Below are positions 1 through 6,037 of a stretch of 7,534 nucleotides of DNA, in pieces. Under the pieces are notes generated by a model that was given only the letters and a program-made list of their open reading frames with translations, was not told where the DNA came from and made no database searches. The position numbers were made by a program, and so were the translations under genes. Every line of letters starts with the position of its first letter. Position 1 is the first letter of the stretch. Source of the stretch: an uncultured Acidobacteriota bacterium (GTDB lineage Bacteria; Acidobacteriota; Thermoanaerobaculia; UBA5066); contig CALFNC010000303.1 of assembly GCA_937902605.1 (NCBI GenBank), positions 1-7,534 on the forward strand. The letters run 5' to 3'.

Positions 1-1
1 G

Positions 2-1123
2 GTGGCACCCATTCGGACCGAGGACGGCATCGCCGCCGTGGCCCTCGGCTTCGGCGAGAGCGTGGTGGACGGCGAAGCGTGTGTGAGGTTCTGCCCGAAG
101 TACCCGCGCCACCTCGTGCAGTTCTCCTCGGTGGAGGACATCCGGCAAAACTCGCAGCGCGAGTTCTTCGCCCTGCAGGTGGCCGAGCCGGGCGGTGAGG
201 CCGCACACGTCAGGCCGGCCTTGCACGAGTTCGACCTGCAACGCTACGGCCTGGAGATCGCCGAGGCGGACGGCACGCTGGCCGCGGTCGGCTCCACGTA
301 CTCTCCCGAGAACGAGGCGGTCTACGATGGGATCGCTCGCCCCGGCGTCCGCCTCGTGACCTTCTCGCCCATCCTTAAGCACCAGATCTTCCCGCTCCCG
401 GACATCCTCGCTCTCCTGCTGGAGGTCTCGGCACAAGGCACCGGCGCTCCGGTGGAGATCGAGTTCGCCGTCAATCTTTCCACGCCGCCCGCGACGCCAA
501 AGGAGTTCGGTTTCCTGCAGCTGCGCCCGCTGGCCCTCTCGCGCGAGCTGATCGAGCTGGAGATCGGGAACGTCGAGCGAGAGGACCTGATCTGCCAGAG
601 CGCGACTGTCCTCGGCAACGGCCGCATCGAGGGCGTGTGCGACCTCGTCGTCGTCGATTACGACCGCTTCGACCGCTCACGCAGCCGTGTCGCCGCAGCC
701 GAGGTGGCCGAGTTCAACGCCGCCCTGGCGGCCCGGCAGATTCCCTATGTCCTTTTCGGGGTGGGGCGGTGGGGCTCGGCGGATCCGTTCCTCGGGATCC
801 CGGTCACCTGGGACCAGATCTCCGGCGCGCGCGTCATCGTCGAGACCGGCTTCAAGGACTTCCGGGTCACCCCCTCGCAAGGGACTCACTTCTTCCAGAA
901 CCTGACCGCCAACAACACCGGCTACTTCACCGTGAACCCGGAGCTGGGCGACGGCTTCATCGACTGGGACTGGCTCTCTGCCCAACCGGTGGTCGAGGAG
1001 AAGTCGTGCGTGAAGCACGTGAGGTTCCGCGATCCCATCCTCGTCAAGATGAATGGCCGCCGGAACGAAGGGGTCATCCTGAAGCCGACGTTCCGACCGC
1101 CAGGGGCCGCGCCGCGTCGGTGA
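2..1123 (+). CDS. PEP/pyruvate-binding (PPDK_N-like) domain protein, C-terminal part, 5' end outside window
   Basis: This is the last 373 codons of a larger gene. The frame is open to the window edge, and the first visible residues (PIRTEDGIAAVALGFGESVVDG) already lie in the middle of an ATP-grasp domain, matching MAVLL...LALGLGKTIVDG in the 585-residue protein at 4262-6019; the GTG at position 2 is therefore not the start. Counting from that GTG, the visible parts are the end of the PPDK_N domain with acidic motif EIEF (152-155) and FLQLRP (171-176), a linker with VLGNGRIEG, GRWGSADPFLG (from 255), and SQGTHFFQN with His296. The C-terminal tail is DWDWL, then KHVRF, then NGR..GVILKP. No canonical phosphohistidine motif or PEP/pyruvate barrel follows, so it is not a complete PEP synthase. 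From memory of the family, Bacteroidota and related phyla have ~1000-residue homologues with a receiver-like N-terminus, which this gene may also have upstream. The biochemical function is unknown; an ATP-dependent activity is inferred. The 3' end overlaps the convergent gene by 50 bp. Confidence 0.85.
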   Translation: MAPIRTEDGIAAVALGFGESVVDGEACVRFCPKYPRHLVQFSSVEDIRQNSQREFFALQVAEPGGEAAHVRPALHEFDLQRYGLEIAEADGTLAAVGSTYSPENEAVYDGIARPGVRLVTFSPILKHQIFPLPDILALLLEVSAQGTGAPVEIEFAVNLSTPPATPKEFGFLQLRPLALSRELIELEIGNVEREDLICQSATVLGNGRIEGVCDLVVVDYDRFDRSRSRVAAAEVAEFNAALAARQIPYVLFGVGRWGSADPFLGIPVTWDQISGARVIVETGFKDFRVTPSQGTHFFQNLTANNTGYFTVNPELGDGFIDWDWLSAQPVVEEKSCVKHVRFRDPILVKMNGRRNEGVILKPTFRPPGAAPRR

Positions 1124-4100
1124 CGGCGCCGATCTTGGCCGCATAGCCCAACGGGCTCTCGAGGTCCTCGTCGGTCACGACGTGGACGTCCAGCAGGCCG
1201 TCCCGCCTCACGCCGGTGCGGAGGTAGTTCATCTCGGCGAGGCAGAGGCTCCAACCCTCCAGCCAGGCCAGCAAGTCCCTGCGCATCTCCGCGGTGCCGG
1301 AGAGATGAACGAGGAGGTTGATGTCGCTGCCGGGCCCCGCCGTGCCGTTCTTGGCGCTGCCGAAGAGGTAGAGCCCCTTGATGCCGAAGCGCACGGCGTC
1401 GGCCGCGGCGGCGACGCGCTCGGCCATGCGGAGGCGCCAACGCGAGTGGTCCTCCGTGGGCACCGGCTCGGGGACCCGCTTCTTTTCCGCCGTGACCTCC
1501 TCCCCGGCGCCCGGGCTCGTGAGGAAGCCGACGGCGCGGTCCTGGTCCGCGTTCAGCAGCACGCGCAGGACGAGGCCCCCCGTGGCGCGAGGCACGTCGA
1601 TGACCCGGACCGTGCCCTCGAGATCCGCGAATTCCGGCGCCACGTCGGCTAGGATGTCGGGCGACTCCTTCAGGAACTTCTCGTGAAACGCGATGTCAGG
1701 GTCGTCGGGGAACAGCGGGAGGTATCGGATGGAGGCTTCCACCAGGTCCTGGAAGAAGTGCGTGCCGAAGGAGACGTCCGGGACGTAGTTTCCCCTCTTC
1801 CGTGCGATCTCGATGAGAGCGGCCGTGTTGTTGATGTCCGAGTAGGTAACGGGGACGCCGAGCTTCAGGTCGCCCCTGCTGCCCCAGCGGCCCGGCCCCA
1901 TGAGGATGAACTGGCGCTTCGGCAGCACCTTGTTGAGCCGGCCCACGGCCCGCCCCGTGCGCCTCAGGCTGGCGCCGTCCTCGAGCGCGGCATAACGCTC
2001 CGGGTCGACGTAGACGATGTGAGTGATGTCCGGCATGCGCCCGTTCGAGACGTAGCGCCGCGCCTCGAAGATCACCTTGTCGCCGGCCAGATCGCGCGGG
2101 ATCGGCGCCGACGCGACGTCCTCCGAGAAGCTCTGCGGCCGGCACTGCAGAAGATAGAAGTCCGTTCCATCCGAGGCGAACTCGATGTCCACCGGCCCGC
2201 CCGTCTTCTCCTTGAGCAGGCGGAGCAGCGCGCGCATCTGGGTGAGGAAGGGCGTGGACTCGATGAGCCCGTCAAAGGTGACGACGATGCGGTCGGTGTC
2301 CGACGCCCAGTCGATCAGGAGGGGGCGGTGGATGCTTTCTCCATCCGCGAGCGAGACGATCTGTTGCACGCCGGGGATCTCCTGGCCGCACTCGGCGAGA
2401 AGGTCCTTCAAGGCGACCGTCTCGAAGCGCCCCGACTCCATGTTGATGACGTCCAGCTTCCTTGGCGAGTAGCGGACCACCTCGTCGGGGGTGACGTTCA
2501 CCCTCAGCCCGGGCTGGCCCGGAGCGATCAGCACCGGATAGTCGTCGCCGAGGCGGTCCACCGCGCGCGTGCCGAGGCCCGCCACGAGGCGTACCAGACC
2601 GTCCTCTCTCTTGATCCTCGCCGACCAGCGGAATTCGTTGTTGGAGAATGCGACGCCGGCGAACGTGGGCAGGAAGTACTTGCCGGCGCGGCTGCCCACG
2701 ACCTCCTGGATCATCACGCCCATTTCCTCGTGAACGTCCAGGAGGCCCCGCTCGGCGCGGTACTCGATGGGATCCGGCCCGAAGATCGAGGCATAGACCT
2801 CGGCGATGGCGTCCATCAGCGCGTTCAGGCGCTCGCTCTTGGCGCCCTGGTTGGCCAGGAAGAGGCTCTTGTACTTGCCGGAGAACGCCGACCCCATCCG
2901 GTCCTCCAGCAGGCTGGAGCTGCGGACGATGAGGGGGCGGCCCTCGAGGTCGTCGAGCGCGACGGAGAGGCCCTTGACGATCTCCGGAGAACAGTGGGAG
3001 TTCTTGAAGACCTGGACGATGTGCGGGTACTCGCGCCTCACCTCCTCGATCTCCAGATACTTCCGGTTGTAGACATCCTGAAGCTGATTGAACTCGATGA
3101 AGTTCAGAACTCCGTCCGAGGTGACGTACCACGTTCTGGGGATTCGGATGCTTCCGAGCGCATCGGCGTACTCGGGCGACTTCCGCACGATCCGGGCCGC
3201 CAGAAACAGCCCCGAGCTCTTCCCGCCGAGCTTGCCGTGGCTCCTTGGGGGACAGATGACATGGCGGGAAAGCTCGTAGAAGTCGCTCACGTCGATGTAG
3301 TTCTTGGCCGTGCCGAGGAAGTCGAGGTCGTCGGTGAGGAGGCGGCGGATCAACGAGACCCTCAGTTCGACCTGTACGGTGCGAGACAGGTCGTGGTCGT
3401 CGACGGCCGCGTTGTGAAAGCGGCTCAGCGCCTGGGCGATCTCCATCACGGAGGTTCCCTGGTTCTCCACCGCCTCGATCAGGAAGCCGGACTTCTCGTC
3501 CCTGATCCATTTCTGGATGCACGAGAGGATCTCGTGCGATCCGAGGTGCTCGGCGGCGATGCGGAAGGCCTCGTCGGCAACGCTGACCAAAGAGTCGATG
3601 CCACGCCGCTCCAGGGGCCGGTTCTCGCCTCCGGACTCTTCGGGTCCGCCGCTCCGGCCCGCGGTGAAGCGCGGCAGGAGGTCCTGTGCCTCGGCGATGC
3701 CGTTCCAGCAAAGGTAGTTGATCATTCGGCGCGAGACCCGCATCAGCAGGTGCTCGTCGGTCTCGCGCAGGAAGTCGATGATGACCCACCAGTCCCCGCG
3801 CGGCGGTGCCGGGAGGCCCTCGACCGCCCCCTGCCGGCCCTGGATCTTGTCCAGGAGCTTGCGGTGCAGGAGGAGCTGCCCGAGGCGCTCGGCGACCGTG
3901 TCGATGAGCTTCCTCTCCTCCTTCAGGAACGGCCCCTCGTCCGAGGCCGGCATCGGCTCGACGTAGAACACCTCGACGCTCCCAATCACCTGGCCCTGCA
4001 CACGGATCGGTGCCGCCTGGACCCACGGTGTCCCGATCAACCCCGGCGGCTCGTAGACCGCGCCGTCCGCGGTGATCCGCGCCCGGCATTCGGCCGGGTA

Positions 4101-4265
4101 CTGCCAGCCTGGCGGGAGGATGTCGATGACGTCCCGGAAGATCTCGTCCAGCGAGGCCTGGGGGCGGTTGCAGATCTCGTTCAGGCGGTAGAGGCAGGTG
4201 AGCTCCTTGGCGCGCTCCTGAAGGGCGTCGAGAATCGTGTCGGCACGGCCGCCCGGTGAGCTCAT
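1074..4265 (-). CDS. GAF-like / PPDK_N / nucleotidyltransferase-like multidomain protein (1063 aa)
   Basis: Start chosen at 4265, where ATG overlaps the stop of the upstream gene (ATGA) and where homology-like sequence begins; the frame runs on to 4574 but the extra 103 residues are Arg/Gly-rich shadow sequence. Domains: residues ~8-145 resemble the GAF-like segment of sensor kinases (QERAKELTCLYRLNEI, GWQYPAECRARI, GQVIGSVEVFY, EGPFLKEERKLIDTVAERLG). Residues ~155-335 are helical and unrecognised. Residues ~340-710 form the PPDK_N ATP-grasp domain, with GGKSSG (Lys349), RSSSLLED (448-455), DIEF (693-696) and LLQCRP (705-710). Residues ~730-850 carry GRWGS (792-796) and GTHFFQD (His836). Residues ~950-1050 resemble a minimal nucleotidyltransferase: GS(969-970)AKNGTAGPGSDINLLV and LLDVHVV (Asp1026). 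The usual second Asp of DxD is Asn983, so catalysis is uncertain. The canonical phosphohistidine domain and PEP barrel are absent. Probably co-translated with the 585-residue paralogue. A regulatory or signalling protein is more likely than a gluconeogenic PEP synthase, but this is inference. Confidence 0.88.
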   Translation of the reverse strand: MSSPGGRADTILDALQERAKELTCLYRLNEICNRPQASLDEIFRDVIDILPPGWQYPAECRARITADGAVYEPPGLIGTPWVQAAPIRVQGQVIGSVEVFYVEPMPASDEGPFLKEERKLIDTVAERLGQLLLHRKLLDKIQGRQGAVEGLPAPPRGDWWVIIDFLRETDEHLLMRVSRRMINYLCWNGIAEAQDLLPRFTAGRSGGPEESGGENRPLERRGIDSLVSVADEAFRIAAEHLGSHEILSCIQKWIRDEKSGFLIEAVENQGTSVMEIAQALSRFHNAAVDDHDLSRTVQVELRVSLIRRLLTDDLDFLGTAKNYIDVSDFYELSRHVICPPRSHGKLGGKSSGLFLAARIVRKSPEYADALGSIRIPRTWYVTSDGVLNFIEFNQLQDVYNRKYLEIEEVRREYPHIVQVFKNSHCSPEIVKGLSVALDDLEGRPLIVRSSSLLEDRMGSAFSGKYKSLFLANQGAKSERLNALMDAIAEVYASIFGPDPIEYRAERGLLDVHEEMGVMIQEVVGSRAGKYFLPTFAGVAFSNNEFRWSARIKREDGLVRLVAGLGTRAVDRLGDDYPVLIAPGQPGLRVNVTPDEVVRYSPRKLDVINMESGRFETVALKDLLAECGQEIPGVQQIVSLADGESIHRPLLIDWASDTDRIVVTFDGLIESTPFLTQMRALLRLLKEKTGGPVDIEFASDGTDFYLLQCRPQSFSEDVASAPIPRDLAGDKVIFEARRYVSNGRMPDITHIVYVDPERYAALEDGASLRRTGRAVGRLNKVLPKRQFILMGPGRWGSRGDLKLGVPVTYSDINNTAALIEIARKRGNYVPDVSFGTHFFQDLVEASIRYLPLFPDDPDIAFHEKFLKESPDILADVAPEFADLEGTVRVIDVPRATGGLVLRVLLNADQDRAVGFLTSPGAGEEVTAEKKRVPEPVPTEDHSRWRLRMAERVAAAADAVRFGIKGLYLFGSAKNGTAGPGSDINLLVHLSGTAEMRRDLLAWLEGWSLCLAEMNYLRTGVRRDGLLDVHVVTDEDLESPLGYAAKIGAVTDAARPLAVGTSASG
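4262..4265 (-). other. ATGA stop/start overlap between two paralogous PPDK_N genes
   Basis: On the minus strand the bases ATGA hold both the start codon of the 1063-residue gene and the TGA stop of the 585-residue gene. Such overlaps usually mean translational coupling by re-initiation. Upstream of the ATG there is a purine-rich stretch (GGGAAGAAGAGAC) and a GGAGG whose last base lies 14 nt from the start, farther than usual. Together with the overlap this fits re-initiation rather than independent strong initiation. It supports expression of the two proteins from one message and possibly in a fixed ratio. Confidence 0.9.
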
Positions 4266-6019
4266 GTCTCTTCTTCCCGCCTCCAGATGATCCCACGTCC
4301 CGCGCGCCCATCGACCTCCACGCGCAGCGGCGCGCTCAGACGAACGTGGCGGACGAAGGCCGTCTCCGCGACCGCCGGCCGGCTCTCCAGCCACGCCCAG
4401 TCGAGTGTCCCCGGTCCCTCTTGGGGCAGGGAGAAGCAGCTCACGCCGAAGCTCGAGATGTTGTGGAAAAAGTGGGAGCCCTGGCTCATCTCGATGCCGC
4501 GCTCCGGCCGCGACGCCTCGACGAGGACCTTGGCCCCCGCGACGTCTCCCCAGACCACCGGGACGCCGAGCCACGGATCGGCGCTCCCCCAGCGCCCGAA
4601 GCCGATGAGAACGTACGGTCTCCCCTCCCCCAGGAGGGCGCGGTTCCTCGCGGCGATCTCCGCTGCGGCCGCCCGCGATTGACTGGCCTCGAAGCGACCG
4701 GGAGGAAGGTACACGACATCGCGGATCCCCTCGACGATGCCGTTCCCCATGACGTGGTCCGAGGAGAGGAAGACTCTCCAGCCCGGCCGCACGCTCGCCG
4801 CGACGTCGACGAGCTCCGTCGAGACCACCATCGGGCGCACCTGCAGCAGGCCGAGCCTCAGCGCCGGGTCCCGCCGCGGATCGAGCGTCGCTGCGAACTC
4901 GATCTCGACCGGTCCGCCGGCCGCCTTCTCGCAGGCGGACAGGAGCGACTTCACGAGGCCGTTCAGCGGATACTGGTCGTGGACGAGCAGCGGAGCGAAG
5001 GTCAGGACGCGGGGACCGTTCACGCCTGTTCCGGCCACGAGCCGGTCCGAGGCGGTGTTCCAGGTGGACGCGGTGAAGTGAAGTGTGCCGTCCTTCTCGG
5101 CCTCGACGAGAGAGGATTTCACGAGGTACTCGGTCTCGCGAACCGGGTCGTACGCCGGAGGCTTCCCCATGTTCACGGCCCAGAACTCGGTCTGCGTGCT
5201 CTTGAGGAGGTCGGCGGTGGAGGTGAAGGGCGCGGACGCCCTCGGGTGCGCGGGCGAGTATGTCCAGGAGACCCCTCCGTCCACGATCGTCTTCCCCAGG
5301 CCGAGCGCCAGGAGCACGACCCCGTCCTCGGGGCGGGCCGAGCCGAAGCGGTAGAAGCCGTATGAGCGCGCCACGCCGGAGATGTCCGGGTAATAGCGGT
5401 CGCCGTGCCGGCGTCCCACGACCTCCTGCAGGAGGACAGCCATCTTCTCTTCGCCGGGCCCGGCCTCCACCGTGGCCCGGTAGGCCTGCGCGCCTCGGAA
5501 AAACGTCGAGGCAAAAACCAGCTTCACGGCTTCCGCGAGCTTCCGGAAGCGGGCGTCGGGCTCCGGCTGGTTGTTCGGGATCATCTTGGTCGCGTACACG
5601 CCGGCGAAGGGGCGTTCGAGGGCGTCCTCCAGAAGACTCGAGGAGCGGACGGCGAGGGGGGCGTGAATGCCATCGGACAAAGCGCGGAGATCACCCACCA
5701 TGTCCACGGGAAGGTCACCGTCCTGGAAGGCGCGGGCGATGACCTCGTCGGGCTCGCCGGAGAAGGCCACCTCTTCGAGCCGGTTCTCCTCCACGAATCG
5801 GTCGAAGTGCTCGGCCGTGGCGACGGACATCGTCGGGATCGAGACCTCGAAGTCGGGCGAGGCGCCCGGGAAAGCCGAGGCCAGCGTGTCGCGAATGCGG
5901 ATCAGCCCGGCGGCCTTTCCCCCCACCGGCCCATCGCCCATCCGCGTGGCGGGCTCCGTCCCGTCGAAGAGTCGCCGGTCGAAGCGCGGAAGGGCCGACT
6001 CCTCCGCTTGGTCCGTCAT
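4262..6019 (-). CDS. Compact PEP/pyruvate-binding (PPDK_N-like) domain protein (585 aa)
   Basis: A stand-alone ATP-grasp protein related to the N-terminal half of PEP synthase. The ATG at 6019 is followed within 35 residues by GGK, so little N-terminal extension is present. Motifs: GPVGGKAAGL (Lys35), RSSSLLED (125-132) with a following PFAGVYAT, VEIEF (371-375) and LLQVRP (391-396). These correspond to the nucleotide-binding lysine, the phosphate-binding arginine/serine block and the metal-binding acidic residues of the PPDK_N family. After them come VMGNGIVEGIRDVVYL (423-438), GRWGSADPWLG (475-485), SQGSHFFHN (His516) and DWAWL; the protein ends soon afterwards. It has no T-x-G-G-x-x-x-H phosphohistidine motif and no PEP/pyruvate barrel, and at 585 residues is much shorter than PEP synthase (~800). 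It is clearly paralogous to the partial plus-strand gene at 2-1123, sharing the same tail order, and more distantly to the 1063-residue protein. It lies 18 bp after glutamate dehydrogenase and has no clear Shine-Dalgarno. The substrate is unknown. Confidence 0.9.
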   Translation of the reverse strand: MTDQAEESALPRFDRRLFDGTEPATRMGDGPVGGKAAGLIRIRDTLASAFPGASPDFEVSIPTMSVATAEHFDRFVEENRLEEVAFSGEPDEVIARAFQDGDLPVDMVGDLRALSDGIHAPLAVRSSSLLEDALERPFAGVYATKMIPNNQPEPDARFRKLAEAVKLVFASTFFRGAQAYRATVEAGPGEEKMAVLLQEVVGRRHGDRYYPDISGVARSYGFYRFGSARPEDGVVLLALGLGKTIVDGGVSWTYSPAHPRASAPFTSTADLLKSTQTEFWAVNMGKPPAYDPVRETEYLVKSSLVEAEKDGTLHFTASTWNTASDRLVAGTGVNGPRVLTFAPLLVHDQYPLNGLVKSLLSACEKAAGGPVEIEFAATLDPRRDPALRLGLLQVRPMVVSTELVDVAASVRPGWRVFLSSDHVMGNGIVEGIRDVVYLPPGRFEASQSRAAAAEIAARNRALLGEGRPYVLIGFGRWGSADPWLGVPVVWGDVAGAKVLVEASRPERGIEMSQGSHFFHNISSFGVSCFSLPQEGPGTLDWAWLESRPAVAETAFVRHVRLSAPLRVEVDGRAGRGIIWRREEET

Positions 6020-6037
6020 CTGCGGTTCCGTGCCGCG

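Noticed and set aside
1683..4259. 858-codon open frame on the plus strand opposite the 1063-residue gene
   Set aside because: It is a mirror frame of a high-GC gene, rich in Arg/Asp/Val/Leu repeats with no recognisable domain; the minus strand carries clear conserved motifs over the same span.
2272..4311. 679-codon open frame on the minus strand in another phase
   Set aside because: Gly/Arg/Pro-rich composition typical of a shifted frame of high-GC coding DNA, and fully inside the recognised gene.
4266..4574. 103-residue N-terminal extension of the 1063-residue protein
   Set aside because: It would overlap the 585-residue gene deeply, is Arg/Gly-rich, and the ATGA junction gives a natural start at 4265.
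4256..5365. 369-codon plus-strand frame opposite the 585-residue gene
   Set aside because: Antisense shadow frame with no domain-like sequence.
1074..6019. Annotation of these genes as phosphoenolpyruvate synthase (ppsA)
   Set aside because: Only the ATP-grasp part is shared; the phosphohistidine motif and PEP/pyruvate barrel are missing in the two complete proteins.
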